Shown here: piece by piece, positions 43,052 to 51,356 of the stretch
Numbering within the stretch: the stretch's first letter is position 1
Layout: the number at the start of each line of letters is the position of its first letter
DNA from: Dactylosporangium fulvum
Lineage (GTDB): Bacteria; Actinomycetota; Actinomycetes; Mycobacteriales; Micromonosporaceae
Direction: 5' to 3'
NCBI RefSeq assembly: GCF_025137375.1
Contig: NZ_CP073720.1
Coordinates: forward strand, 2,132,501 to 2,196,500
Length of the DNA: 64,000 nucleotides
Made by a program: the position numbers and the translations under genes
The notes under the pieces: generated by a model
Told to the model about the DNA's origin: nothing
Database searches by the model: none
Seen by the model: the letters and a program-made list of their open reading frames with translations, nothing else

Positions 43052-44359
43052 GTGAGGAGACGAGCGCCGTGGGGCCACGAGCTGCGCGCCATGCGCGACG
43101 CCCACCGCGACGCCGTCCGTGCCGCCCGCCACGCGCACCGGATGGAGCAGCTGGAGCGCCGCCGCGGGCACCGGCGCTGGCGCGGGCCGAGCCCGGTCGG
43201 CATCGCCGTTTTCCTCGCGCTCGTGCAGGTCTTCGGCACCCGTGCGGCCGCATACGGCTCGACCGGCCCGCATGCCCTCGACCAGACCGCCTACCTGCTG
43301 CTCGTCGCCGGCCCGGCGGCGCTGGTGCTCCGCGACAAGCTGCCGTTGTTCTCGCTGTTCGGCGCCCTCGTGCCCACGGTCGCCTACTTCAGCCTCGGGT
43401 ACCCCGACGGCCCGGGTTTCATCGCCGCGATCGTCGCCATGTTCACCGCCCTGGCGGCCGGCTTCCGCTGGCTGACGTGGCTGGCGGTGGCCGCCGCGTA
43501 CACGGTCTTCGTGATCCTGGTGCCGCCCGGCTATTCGCTCTCCCGGCTCATCATCATCGGGGTGTGGTGCCTGCTGATCGCCGGGTTCGGTGAGGCCGCC
43601 CGGGTGCGCGGCGTGCGGTACAGCCAGATGGCCCGTGACCGCGCGCACCAGGAGGCCCTCGCCCGGGCCGAGGAGGAGCGGGCCCGCAAGGAGCAGCAGC
43701 GCCGGCAGGCCAGCGACGAGCGGCTGCTCATCGCCCGCGAGCTGCACGACGTCATCGGGCACCACCTGTCCCTGATCAACGTGCAGGCCGGCGTCGGGCT
43801 GCACCTCATGGACGAGAACCCCGAGCAGGCGCGCACCGCGCTCGCCGCGATCAAGCACGCCAGCGCCGAGGCGCTGAAGGAGACCCGGGCGGTGCTCGCC
43901 GGGCTCAACCCCGGGGAGGCGGCGCCCCGCACGCCGACCCCCGGCCTCGACGACGTGGACCGGCTCGTCGCCGAGGCCCGCGGCGCCGGCCTGCCCGTGA
44001 CGGTGGAGACGGCCGGCACCCCGGCGTCGTTGCCGCCGCAGGTCGACCGCGCGGCGTACCGCATCGTCCAGGAGGCGCTCACCAACGTGCGCCGGCACGC
44101 CGGCCCGGACGCCGTGGCGACGGTGGTCATCGCCTACGGTCCCACGGAGTTGAGCATCCTGGTGTCCGACAACGGCACCGGCCCGGTGAAGTCCGAGGAG
44201 GGCAAGGCCGACGGGGTCAGGGCCGGGTCGGGGAACGGCATCGCCGGCATGCGCCACCGCGCGGCGACCTTCGGCGGCACCGTCGAGGCGGGGCCACGCG
44301 ACGACGGCGGTTTTGCGGTCCAGGCCCGCATCCCCCTGCGTGAGGAACAGACGACGTGA
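43052..44359 (+). CDS. Sensor histidine kinase, NarL-partner (HisKA_3) type
   Basis: 435 residues from the GTG at 43052 (TACGGT then 6 nt upstream; earlier in-frame starts overlap the divergent gene). Cytosolic N-terminus of ~45 basic residues, about four or five membrane helices (60-160), a coiled coil, phosphoacceptor His232 in ARELHDVIGHHLSL, and an ATPase domain with SDNGTGP and NGIAGMRHR. It should phosphorylate the response regulator whose start overlaps its stop by 4 nt. No extracellular sensor domain, so the signal is probably sensed in the membrane. Confidence 0.92.
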   Translation: MRRRAPWGHELRAMRDAHRDAVRAARHAHRMEQLERRRGHRRWRGPSPVGIAVFLALVQVFGTRAAAYGSTGPHALDQTAYLLLVAGPAALVLRDKLPLFSLFGALVPTVAYFSLGYPDGPGFIAAIVAMFTALAAGFRWLTWLAVAAAYTVFVILVPPGYSLSRLIIIGVWCLLIAGFGEAARVRGVRYSQMARDRAHQEALARAEEERARKEQQRRQASDERLLIARELHDVIGHHLSLINVQAGVGLHLMDENPEQARTALAAIKHASAEALKETRAVLAGLNPGEAAPRTPTPGLDDVDRLVAEARGAGLPVTVETAGTPASLPPQVDRAAYRIVQEALTNVRRHAGPDAVATVVIAYGPTELSILVSDNGTGPVKSEEGKADGVRAGSGNGIAGMRHRAATFGGTVEAGPRDDGGFAVQARIPLREEQTT

Positions 44360-45021
44360 TCAGAGTGCTGCTGGCGGACGATCAGGCGTTGGTACGGGCC
44401 GGCTTCCGCGCCCTGCTCGACGCGCAGTCCGACATCGAGGTGGTCGGCGAGGCGGCCGACGGCGCGGAGGCCGTGCGGCTGGCGGTGCAGACCCGCCCGG
44501 ACGTCGTGCTCATGGACATCCGCATGCCCGTCCTCGACGGCCTCGAAGCGACCCGGCAGATCGCCGCCGACAGCCGCCTCGCCGACGTGCGGATCGTCAT
44601 TCTCACCACGTTCGACCTGGACGAGTACGTCTTCGAGGCGCTGCGGGTCGGCGCCAGCGGCTTCCTGGTCAAGGACACCGAGCCGGTCGACCTGCTGCGC
44701 GGTGTCCGCGCGGTGGCGGCCGGCGACGCGCTGCTCTCGCCGGGCGTGACGCGCCGGCTCATCGAGGAGTTCGCCAGCCACTCACGGGCACCGCTGGCCC
44801 CGATGTCCCTCGACGCGCTCACCGACCGCGAACGCGAGGTGATGGCCCTCGTCGGCGCCGGACTGTCCAATGAGGACATCGCGAGCCGGCTGTTCGTCAG
44901 CCCGGCGACCGCGAAGACCCACGTGAGCCGGGCGATGATCAAGCTCGGCGCCCGCGACCGGGCCCAGCTGGTCGTCTTCGCCTACGAGGCCGGCCTGGTG
45001 CGGCCCGGCTGGCTCGGCTAG
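44356..45021 (+). CDS. NarL/LuxR-family response regulator
   Basis: 221 residues: receiver domain with Asp8, Asp9 and phosphoacceptor Asp54 (VVLMDIRMP), conserved Lys in FLVKDTEP, and a C-terminal LuxR helix-turn-helix (LTDREREVMALVGAGLSNED). Cognate to the overlapping sensor kinase. Targets unknown; the divergent DUF1707 gene is a candidate. Confidence 0.94.
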   Translation: MIRVLLADDQALVRAGFRALLDAQSDIEVVGEAADGAEAVRLAVQTRPDVVLMDIRMPVLDGLEATRQIAADSRLADVRIVILTTFDLDEYVFEALRVGASGFLVKDTEPVDLLRGVRAVAAGDALLSPGVTRRLIEEFASHSRAPLAPMSLDALTDREREVMALVGAGLSNEDIASRLFVSPATAKTHVSRAMIKLGARDRAQLVVFAYEAGLVRPGWLG

Positions 45022-45097
45022 GGGCGATCACCGTCCGGCACCGGTCTTGTAGTCGACGTGGATGCTGCCCCGGGAAGGTGGTGCGGAAAATGCGAAA

Positions 45098-45124
45098 CGG
45101 CCGCCCCCACACGGGGAGCGACCG
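45098..45124 (-). terminator. Terminator of the helix-hairpin-helix gene
   Basis: On the minus strand, CGGTCGCTCCCC pairs (with G-U) with GGGGGCGGCCG around GTGT, followed by TTTCGCATTTT. It lies 17 nt beyond the gene's stop and may also slow the convergent response-regulator transcript. Confidence 0.65.
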
Positions 45125-45140
45125 TCCGAGCAGCCGGCCG

Positions 45141-45347
45141 TCAGTCGGCCAGCGCGACGATGCCCTGCGCCCAGCGGAAGTACTTGTTGGTGCCGAGGTC
45201 CCGCACGGTCTTGATGCCGAACGCGGCGGCCAGCTTCTCGGCGTCGCCCTCGCTGACGCCGGCGATCGCGGTGACAGGGGCGTCGGCGAGCTCCTGCGCG
45301 CTCTTGCCTTCCCACTCCTTCATGAGCTTCTTCTCGAGACCCAGCAT
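45141..45347 (-). CDS. Small helix-hairpin-helix-like protein (68 aa)
   Basis: ATG at 45347 with AAGGAG 7 nt upstream. Residues 28-50 (AIAGVSEGDAEKLAAAFGIK) resemble a helix-hairpin-helix / DUF4332-like fold used for nucleic-acid or protein contacts; the rest is helical (KKLMKEWEGKSAQELADAP). Soluble. Function unknown. Followed by a terminator, so transcribed alone. Confidence 0.75.
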   Translation of the reverse strand: MLGLEKKLMKEWEGKSAQELADAPVTAIAGVSEGDAEKLAAAFGIKTVRDLGTNKYFRWAQGIVALAD

Positions 45348-45480
45348 GTGGCGCTCCTTCTCATCGGGGGAAACCCGCGACAGGCTACGTGGCCGTGTCA
45401 CTGCCCGCAAAGTGCCTGGCGGACGACCGACTCTGTGGTTGTGCTTGCCACGTCGCCGCGATTCTGGGGATGATCTGAGC

Positions 45481-46467
45481 ATGGCCGGCCAATGGGGGCT
45501 GACGGTTCCGCTCACCGGCGTGCCGCTGCCCGATCACGCAGCGTTGCTCGCCGCACTCCCGGATCTCGGGTACACCGACGTGTGGACCTCGGAGGTGGCG
45601 GGGACCGACGCGTTCACCCCGCTGGCGCTCGCCTCGGTCTGGTCGCCCGCCCTGCGGCTCGGCACCGCGATCGTCCCCGCCTTCACCCGCGGCCCCGGGC
45701 TGATCGCCATGCAGGCGGCCACCCTCGCCGAGGCCGCGCCGGGCCGGTTCGCGCTCGGCATCGGCGCCTCGTCGCCCGTCGTCGTCGGCGACTGGAACGC
45801 CGTGCCGTTCGAGCGGCCCTACGAGCGCAGCCGCGACGTGCTGCGGTTCCTGCGGTCCGCGCTCGCCGGCGAGCTCGTCGACGGCGCCTTCGACACGTTC
45901 GAGGTGCGCCGGTTCCGGCTGGAGCGCCCTCCCGCGGTACCGCCCCGGCTCCTCCTCGCCGGCCTGCGGGCCCGGATGCTGCGCCTGGCCGCGGCCGAGG
46001 CCGACGGCGCGATCCTCAACTGGCTGTCGGCCGGGGACGTGGCGACCGCCCGTGCCGAGCTGGCCGGCGCACCCGGGGATTTCCAGGTCGCGGCCCGGAT
46101 CTTCGTCTGCCCCACCGCCGACGCCGCCGAGGCCCGCGAGACCGGCCGGCGGCTCATCGCCGCCTACCTGACCGTGCCCGCCTACGCCGCGTTCCACCGC
46201 TGGCTCGGCCGGGGTGAGGTGCTCAAGCCGATGTGGGACGCGTGGGCGGCCGGCGACCGCAAGGGTGCGCTGCGGGCGATCCCCGACGAGGTGGTCGACG
46301 AGCTGATCGTCCACGGCGGTCCCGCCGAGTGCCGAGCGCACGTGCGGCGCTACACCGCCGCCGGGATCACCACCGCGGTGATCGCGCTGCTGCCGACCAG
46401 GGATCTGGTCGCGGGCGGTGTGCCGGCGCTGCTCGACACGCTGCGGGAGCTGGGGGCCGGGTCGTGA
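45481..46467 (+). CDS. LLM-class F420-dependent oxidoreductase
   Basis: 328 residues from the ATG at 45481. TIM-barrel luciferase-like features: DLGYTDVWTSEVAGTDAFTPL, LGTAIVPAFTRGP, LALGIGASSPVVV-like FALGIGASSP, and LLLAGLRARMLRLAAAEADG. The family in high-GC actinobacteria uses reduced F420 (Rv3093c-like group). The stop overlaps the SDR gene start, giving a three-gene coupled operon with the SDR and the kinase. Substrate unknown. Confidence 0.88.
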   Translation: MAGQWGLTVPLTGVPLPDHAALLAALPDLGYTDVWTSEVAGTDAFTPLALASVWSPALRLGTAIVPAFTRGPGLIAMQAATLAEAAPGRFALGIGASSPVVVGDWNAVPFERPYERSRDVLRFLRSALAGELVDGAFDTFEVRRFRLERPPAVPPRLLLAGLRARMLRLAAAEADGAILNWLSAGDVATARAELAGAPGDFQVAARIFVCPTADAAEARETGRRLIAAYLTVPAYAAFHRWLGRGEVLKPMWDAWAAGDRKGALRAIPDEVVDELIVHGGPAECRAHVRRYTAAGITTAVIALLPTRDLVAGGVPALLDTLRELGAGS

Positions 46468-47285
46468 ACCTCGAGGGACGGGTCGTCGTCGTCACCGGCG
46501 CCGCGGGCGGGATCGGCACCGCGCTCGCCCGGCGGTTCGCCGCCGAGAAGGTCGCCGCGCTGGTGCTCGCGGACCTCGACGGGGAGGCGGCCGCGGCGGT
46601 CGCCGCCGAGTTCGCCGAGCTCCCGGTCGAGACGATCGGGGTCGCCGCCGACGTCACCAGCGAGGGGCAGATCGCCGAACTCGTCGAGGAGACCCTGGAG
46701 CGGTACGACCGGATCGACCTCTTCTGCGCCAACGCCGGCATCACCACCGGCGTGGGCCTCGAGGCCTCCGACGACGTGTGGTCCCGCACGTGGGCGGTCA
46801 ACGTGATGTCGCACGTCTACTCCGCGCGGGCGGTGCTGCCGTCGATGCTGGAGCGTGGCGAGGGCTACCTGCTGCACACCTGCTCGGCCGCCGGGCTGCT
46901 CACCGCGGTCGGCGACGCGCCCTACGCGGTCACGAAGCACGCGGCGGTGTCGTTCGCGGAGTGGCTGTCCATCACCTACGGCGCCCGCGGGATCCGGGTC
47001 AGCGCCCTGTGCCCGCAGGGCGTCGACACGCCGATGCTCCAGGAGGGCCTGACCGCCGGTCACGTCGGCGCCCGGGTGACGGCCGCCAGCGGCCAGGTCC
47101 TGCCGCCCTCGGCCGTCGCCGACGCGGCCGTCGCCGGGCTCGCCGAGGAGCGGTTCCTCATCCTGCCGCATCCCGAGGTGGCGAAGTACTACCTGCACCG
47201 CGCGACCGACACCGACCGGTGGCTCGCGGGCATGCGAGGGCTGGCCGCATCGATGGGGGCGCCGGACCCCGCGCGCGACTCATGA
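46464..47285 (+). CDS. Short-chain dehydrogenase/reductase
   Basis: 273 residues from the GTG at 46464 that overlaps the preceding stop. TGAAGGIGTALA (13-24), NAGIT (near 92), catalytic Ser in HTCSAAG, and YAVTKHA (near 153) are the classical SDR set, so it is active-looking. Coupled at both ends with the LLM oxidoreductase and the kinase. Substrate unknown; likely a catabolic alcohol or ketone. Confidence 0.9.
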   Translation: MNLEGRVVVVTGAAGGIGTALARRFAAEKVAALVLADLDGEAAAAVAAEFAELPVETIGVAADVTSEGQIAELVEETLERYDRIDLFCANAGITTGVGLEASDDVWSRTWAVNVMSHVYSARAVLPSMLERGEGYLLHTCSAAGLLTAVGDAPYAVTKHAAVSFAEWLSITYGARGIRVSALCPQGVDTPMLQEGLTAGHVGARVTAASGQVLPPSAVADAAVAGLAEERFLILPHPEVAKYYLHRATDTDRWLAGMRGLAASMGAPDPARDS

Positions 47286-47920
47286 GGCACCCGGACGTTC
47301 TCAACCCCGCACTCGACGTGGTGGTGCCCTTCGTCCGCGGACGGGAGGGCCGGTCGCTCATCGGCATCTGCGGGCCGCCCGCGGCCGGCAAGTCCACGCT
47401 GTCCACCGCGCTCTCCGACGCCCTGAACCTCCACGATGGACTGTCCAGTGCGGCCGTACCGATGGACGGGTTTCATCTGTCCAACGTGGAGCTGGACCGG
47501 CTCGGCCTGGCCGGCCGCAAGGGCGCGCCCGAGACGTTCGACGCCGCCGGGTTCGTGCACCTGCTGCGCCGGCTGCGGGACGGGGAGGACCTCGTCTACG
47601 CGCCCAGCTACAGCCGCACGCTGCACGAGTCCATCGGCGGGGTGATCCCGGTGCCGTCCGCGGTGCGCGTGATCGTGGTGGAGGGCAACTACCTGCTGCT
47701 CGACCACGGCCCGTGGGCGTCCGTGCGCGGCCTGCTCGACCTCGTGCTGTACCTCGACGCGCCCTCCTCCGTGCGCCAGGACTCGCTGGTGCGCCGGCAG
47801 CTGGCCAAGGGCCTCGACCTGCACGACGCGCGGGACTGGGTCGAGCGCAGCGACGAGCGCAACGCGGTGGTGATCGCGCAGACCCGCGACCGGGCGGACC
47901 TCATCCTGACCCGGTCGTAG
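47282..47920 (+). CDS. P-loop nucleoside/nucleotide kinase family protein (uridine kinase-like)
   Basis: 212 residues from the ATG overlapping the SDR stop. Walker A GICGPPAAGKST (near 29-40), PMDGFHLSNVELD (substrate Asp) and VVEGNYLLLDHGPW are typical of the PRK/uridine-kinase-like family that includes fructose-transport kinase FrcK and pantothenate kinase-like proteins. It phosphorylates a small metabolite; which one is unclear. The 3' end overlaps the convergent WYL regulator by 20 bp. Confidence 0.88.
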   Translation: MRHPDVLNPALDVVVPFVRGREGRSLIGICGPPAAGKSTLSTALSDALNLHDGLSSAAVPMDGFHLSNVELDRLGLAGRKGAPETFDAAGFVHLLRRLRDGEDLVYAPSYSRTLHESIGGVIPVPSAVRVIVVEGNYLLLDHGPWASVRGLLDLVLYLDAPSSVRQDSLVRRQLAKGLDLHDARDWVERSDERNAVVIAQTRDRADLILTRS

Positions 47921-48875
47921 CGCCGCCCGCTGCCCGCTCGTAGCGGGCGGCCAGTTCGCGCAGCAGGTCCTTGAGCTCGGGCGGCTCCAGCACGGTGAAC
48001 GGCACGTCGAACTTGCTGAGGTACGTCACCAGGTCGTGCAGCGAGTCGGTGCCGGTGACCAGCTCGCACGTACCGTCGTCGAGCGGGACGACCTGCCCGG
48101 ACGTGGTTGTGCTGCGCTCGGCCACCACCTCGGCCGGTGCGTGGAAGCGGATGCGGGCACGGTATGGCCAGACCAGCGACCGCACGCCGCGCAGCACGTG
48201 GGCCGCGGCGTCGCCGCCGGGCGGCTCGCGTGGCACGAACCGCGGGCCGGTCGGCGGCAGCGGGCGGATCCGGTCGGCGCGGAACGTGCGCCAGTCCCGG
48301 CGATCCGTGTCCCACGCCAGCAGGTACCAGCGGCGTCCCGTGTAGACGAGCGTGTGCGGTTCGACGTCGCGCACGCCGGCGGTACCGTCGTGGCTGACGT
48401 ACTCGAAGCGGAGCCGTTCATGGCCGTATGCGGCGGCGGCGACCGTCGTCAGCGTGCCCGCGTCGACGGTGGGCCCGCCGCCGGCCGCCGAGACCGTCGC
48501 CGAGCGCAGGGCGTCGACGCGGGGCCGCAGGCGCTTCGGCAGCGTCCGCTCGAGCTTCGTCAGTGCCCGCAGCGACGCGTCCTCGATCCCGCTGACGGTG
48601 CCCGCCGCGGCGGCCCGCAGGCCCACGGCGACCGCCACCGCCTCGTCGTCGTCGAGCAGCAGCGGCGGCAGCGCGGTGCCGGCGCCCAGCCGGTAGCCGC
48701 CGGCCGGGCCGGTGGCCGAGTCGACCTGGTAGCCCAGCTGGCGCAGCTTGTCGACGTCGTTGCGGACGGTCCGGGTGGTGACCTCCAGCCGCGCCGCGAG
48801 CTCGGCGCCGGACCACTCCCGCCGCTGCTGGAGCAGGGAGAGCAGGCGCAGCAGGCGTACCGAGGTTTCCAGCAT
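47901..48875 (-). CDS. WYL-domain transcriptional regulator (HTH_11)
   Basis: 324 residues from the ATG at 48875, which lies 6 nt behind CAGAAT. N-terminal winged helix (LLSLLQQRREWSGAELAARL; TTRTVRNDVDKLRQLGY, residues 5-55), then the WYL domain (about 135-215, RRWYLLAWDTDRRDWRTFRAD) and a WCX tail. WYL domains bind nucleic-acid or small ligands. It is divergent from the VOC gene and the dyad at 48899-48913 is the likely binding site. Confidence 0.92.
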   Translation of the reverse strand: MLETSVRLLRLLSLLQQRREWSGAELAARLEVTTRTVRNDVDKLRQLGYQVDSATGPAGGYRLGAGTALPPLLLDDDEAVAVAVGLRAAAAGTVSGIEDASLRALTKLERTLPKRLRPRVDALRSATVSAAGGGPTVDAGTLTTVAAAAYGHERLRFEYVSHDGTAGVRDVEPHTLVYTGRRWYLLAWDTDRRDWRTFRADRIRPLPPTGPRFVPREPPGGDAAAHVLRGVRSLVWPYRARIRFHAPAEVVAERSTTTSGQVVPLDDGTCELVTGTDSLHDLVTYLSKFDVPFTVLEPPELKDLLRELAARYERAAGGATTGSG

Positions 48876-48898
48876 TGCTCGATTCTGCCGCAGATTGA

Positions 48899-48913
48899 GG
48901 AACCTAACGTTCC
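48899..48913. promoter_or_regulatory. Dyad GGAAC-N5-GTTCC between WYL and VOC genes
   Basis: GGAAC (48899-48903) and GTTCC (48909-48913) form a perfect dyad in the 62-nt divergent gap. The VOC start has TACCGT (48925-48930) 7 nt upstream and the WYL start CAGAAT (48882-48887) 6 nt upstream, so the dyad sits upstream of both -10 boxes. Probable WYL operator. Confidence 0.55.
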
Positions 48914-48937
48914 GCAATACGCCATACCGTGGGGTTC

Positions 48938-49348
48938 ATGACCGACACACTGAAACTGCGGGGCCTGGCCAACGTCAGCTACTGGGCCGCCGACTGGAAG
49001 GCCGCCAAGGACTGGTACGGCGAGCTGATCGGCTTCGAGCCGTACTTCCTCCGCGACGGTTACGCCGAATGGCGCCTCGGCGACGACCTGGACGAACTCG
49101 GCCTGATCGACAGCCGGTACCGTCCTGCGGGCATGGCGTCCGGCCCAGGCGGTGCCGTTCTGTACTGGCACGTCGACGACGTGCACGGCATGTTCGCGCG
49201 GCTGCTCGCCATGGGCGCCACCGAGCACGAGCCCCCGCAGGACCGCGGCTCGGGCTTCGTGACCGCCACGGTCGTCGACCCGTTCGGCAACCTGCTGGGT
49301 GTCATGTACAACCCGCACTACGCCGAGATCCAGGCCGCGAGGGGCTGA
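48938..49348 (+). CDS. VOC-family (glyoxalase fold) protein
   Basis: 136 residues from the ATG at 48938. Paired beta-alpha-beta modules: ANVSYWAADWKAAKDWYGEL and VLYWHVDDVHGMFARLLAMG, ending VDPFGNLLGVMYNPHY. Metal ligands of the fold are plausible (His in YWHVDD, Glu/Asp in the partner). It may be a resistance protein, isomerase or a substrate-binding protein. Controlled probably by the divergent WYL regulator; followed 2 nt later by the YdeI-like gene. Confidence 0.87.
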   Translation: MTDTLKLRGLANVSYWAADWKAAKDWYGELIGFEPYFLRDGYAEWRLGDDLDELGLIDSRYRPAGMASGPGGAVLYWHVDDVHGMFARLLAMGATEHEPPQDRGSGFVTATVVDPFGNLLGVMYNPHYAEIQAARG

Positions 49349-49350
49349 CG

Positions 49351-49911
49351 ATGGACGACGCGGAGATCATGGACTTCGCCGACACCGGTGCGTGGGACGG
49401 CTGGCTCACCGAGCACGGCGCCTCGACGCCGGCCGTCTGGCTGCGGATCGCGAAGAAGGGCTCGGCGGTGGCAGGCTTGACGGCGGCTTCGGCCGGGGAC
49501 GTGGCCCTGTGCCACGGCTGGATCGACAGCCATCGCCGCAGCCTGGACTCGACCCACTTCCTGCAGCGCTTCTCACCGCGCCGCAAGGGCAGCCCGTGGT
49601 CGAGGATCAACGTCGAGCGCGTCGAAGCGCTGGAGGCCGCCGGCCGGATGCGCCCGGCAGGCGCCGCCGAGGTGGCGGCCGCGAAGTCCGACGGCCGCTG
49701 GCAGGCGGCGTACGCTTCGCAGCGCACCGCCCCGGTCCCCGCCGACCTGGCCGCCGCGCTGGCCGAGGACCCCCGCGCGCGAGCGGCGTTCGAGTCACTG
49801 GGCCGCAGCGCCCGCTACGCAACCTTCCTGCCGCTGCTGAAGGCCCGCACGGAGCCCGAACGCCGCCGCGCCCTTCACCGCGCTCTGGTGACGCTGTCCG
49901 GCTCGTCCTGA
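49351..49911 (+). CDS. YdeI/OmpD-associated family protein
   Basis: 186 residues: WDGWLTEHGASTPAVWLRIA, DVALCHGWIDSHRRSLDSTHF, FSPRRKGSPWSRIN and a C-terminal bacteriocin-protection-type region (SLGRSARYATFLPLLKARTE), characteristic of this family. The role is not established, although family members are annotated as bacteriocin resistance. ATG follows AGGGGCTGACG, 2 nt after the VOC stop, so it is co-transcribed with it. Confidence 0.87.
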   Translation: MDDAEIMDFADTGAWDGWLTEHGASTPAVWLRIAKKGSAVAGLTAASAGDVALCHGWIDSHRRSLDSTHFLQRFSPRRKGSPWSRINVERVEALEAAGRMRPAGAAEVAAAKSDGRWQAAYASQRTAPVPADLAAALAEDPRARAAFESLGRSARYATFLPLLKARTEPERRRALHRALVTLSGSS

Positions 49912-49999
49912 CGGCGTCCCCGGTTCCTGGGCTGCTCTGCCGGGCTGGGCTGCGACCTCATCGTGGACGGAAGGGTGCCTTAAATCTGTTTGTGGCGGC

Positions 50000-50043
50000 T
50001 TGACATCGGACATCATCGATGTTGCCATCGGTTAGGCAACCTT
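50000..50043 (+). promoter_or_regulatory. Promoter and motif upstream of the polysaccharide lyase
   Basis: TTGACA (50000-50005) is a strong -35; the matching -10 (TGCCAT, 50023-50028) is weak. GTTAGGCAACCTT (50031-50043) resembles GTTAAGGAACCTT at 17494-17506 (11 of 13 positions) before the RpiR regulator, suggesting a common regulator for carbohydrate genes. Confidence 0.45.
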
Positions 50044-50081
50044 CTTTACAGTTGTCGATCCTTGCCACCCCGAGGAGCACC

Positions 50082-51296
50082 ATGCCCAAGCCCACCCGAC
50101 GGCGGCTCGCCTTCCTCGGCGCCGCGGGGCTGGCCGTCGCCATCGCGGTCGCCGGCGCCACCTACGCCTCGGCCGCCGACCAGGCCGCCAGGCCGGGCGT
50201 CGCCGTCGCCGCCGCCCCGGCCACCTTCGCCCACCCCGGCGTGTTCGTCAGCCGGGCCCAGCTCGACTTCGTCCGGGGCAAGGTCCAGGCGAACGCGCAG
50301 CCGTGGAAGGCCGCCTACGACCAGATGATGGGCAGCAAGTATGCCTCCCTGTCGCGGACGCCGAAGCCGCGGGCGATCGTCGAGTGCGGGTCGTACTCCA
50401 ACCCCAACTACGGTTGCACCGACGAGCGCGAGGACGCGATCGCCGCCTACACGCTGTCGCTGGCCTGGTACGTCACCCGCGACAGCCGATACGCGGAGAA
50501 GGCGATCGCCATCATGGACGCCTGGTCCGCGACCATCAAGGATCACACCAACAGCAACGCCCCGCTGCAGACCGGCTGGGCGGGTTCGTCCTGGCCCCGC
50601 GCGGCCGAGATCATCAGGTACACCTACAGCTCCTGGCCCAACCAGGGACGCTTCGCGTCCATGCTCCGGACCGTGTACCTGCCGAAGGTGATCAACGGCA
50701 GCAGCAGCAACGGCAACTGGGAGCTGTCGATGACGGAGGCGGCGATCGGCATCTCCGTCTTCCTGGAGGACCGCGCGAGCTGGGATACTGCGATGGCGAA
50801 GTTCCGGGCCCGCGTCCCCGCCTACCTGTACGTCACCGCCGACGGCTCCTACCCGAAGGGCATCGGCAGCAGGGACACGAAGGCGGAGATCATCGAGTAT
50901 TGGCAGGGCCAGACCACGTTCGTCGACGGCATCTCGCAAGAGACCTGCCGCGACTTCACGCACACCGGCTACGGCATCTCGGCCATCTCCCACGTCGCCG
51001 AGACGACCCGCATCCAGGGCCAGGACATCTACCCCGAGATCGCGGACCGGTTGCGGCACGCGCTCGGCTTCCACAGCAAGTACCAGCTGGGTGAGGCGGC
51101 CCCGTCGTGGCTCTGCGGCGGCCGGCTCACGCTCGGGCTGGGCCCGATCACCGAGGTCGGCTACAACGCGCTGCACAACCGCATGGGCATCGCGATGTCG
51201 AACACCCAGCGACTCACCGAGCAGTCCCGCCCCGCCGGCTCCAACAACCTGTTCGTCGCCTGGGAGACCCTGACCCACGCGGACAACCCGGCCTGA
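50082..51296 (+). CDS. Secreted alginate-lyase-family polysaccharide lyase
   Basis: 404 residues from the ATG with GAGGAG upstream. Signal peptide about 1-32 (RRRLAFLGAAGLAVAIAVAG, cleavage after ASA). The body is an alginate-lyase-type alpha/alpha toroid: HPGVFVSRAQLDFVRGKVQ, AWSATIKDHTNSNAPLQTGW, NGNWELSMTEAAIGISVFL (catalytic-Asn region), and RDFTHTGYGISAISHVAET with a His. It should cleave a uronic-acid polysaccharide by beta-elimination outside the cell. Substrate unproven. A strong terminator follows. Confidence 0.85.
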   Translation: MPKPTRRRLAFLGAAGLAVAIAVAGATYASAADQAARPGVAVAAAPATFAHPGVFVSRAQLDFVRGKVQANAQPWKAAYDQMMGSKYASLSRTPKPRAIVECGSYSNPNYGCTDEREDAIAAYTLSLAWYVTRDSRYAEKAIAIMDAWSATIKDHTNSNAPLQTGWAGSSWPRAAEIIRYTYSSWPNQGRFASMLRTVYLPKVINGSSSNGNWELSMTEAAIGISVFLEDRASWDTAMAKFRARVPAYLYVTADGSYPKGIGSRDTKAEIIEYWQGQTTFVDGISQETCRDFTHTGYGISAISHVAETTRIQGQDIYPEIADRLRHALGFHSKYQLGEAAPSWLCGGRLTLGLGPITEVGYNALHNRMGIAMSNTQRLTEQSRPAGSNNLFVAWETLTHADNPA

Positions 51297-51308
51297 CTTT
51301 TCCCACCC

Positions 51309-51352
51309 GATCGCGGACGTTCCGGGGCCGCCCACCCGGAACGTCCGCGATC
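51309..51352. terminator. Perfect 18-bp hairpin between convergent genes
   Basis: GATCGCGGACGTTCCGGG (51309-51326) pairs without mismatch with 51335-51352 around an 8-nt loop. It lies between the lyase and the convergent transglutaminase-like gene, and probably stops both; the tail ACTTTC is short. Confidence 0.85.
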
Positions 51353-51356
51353 ACTT

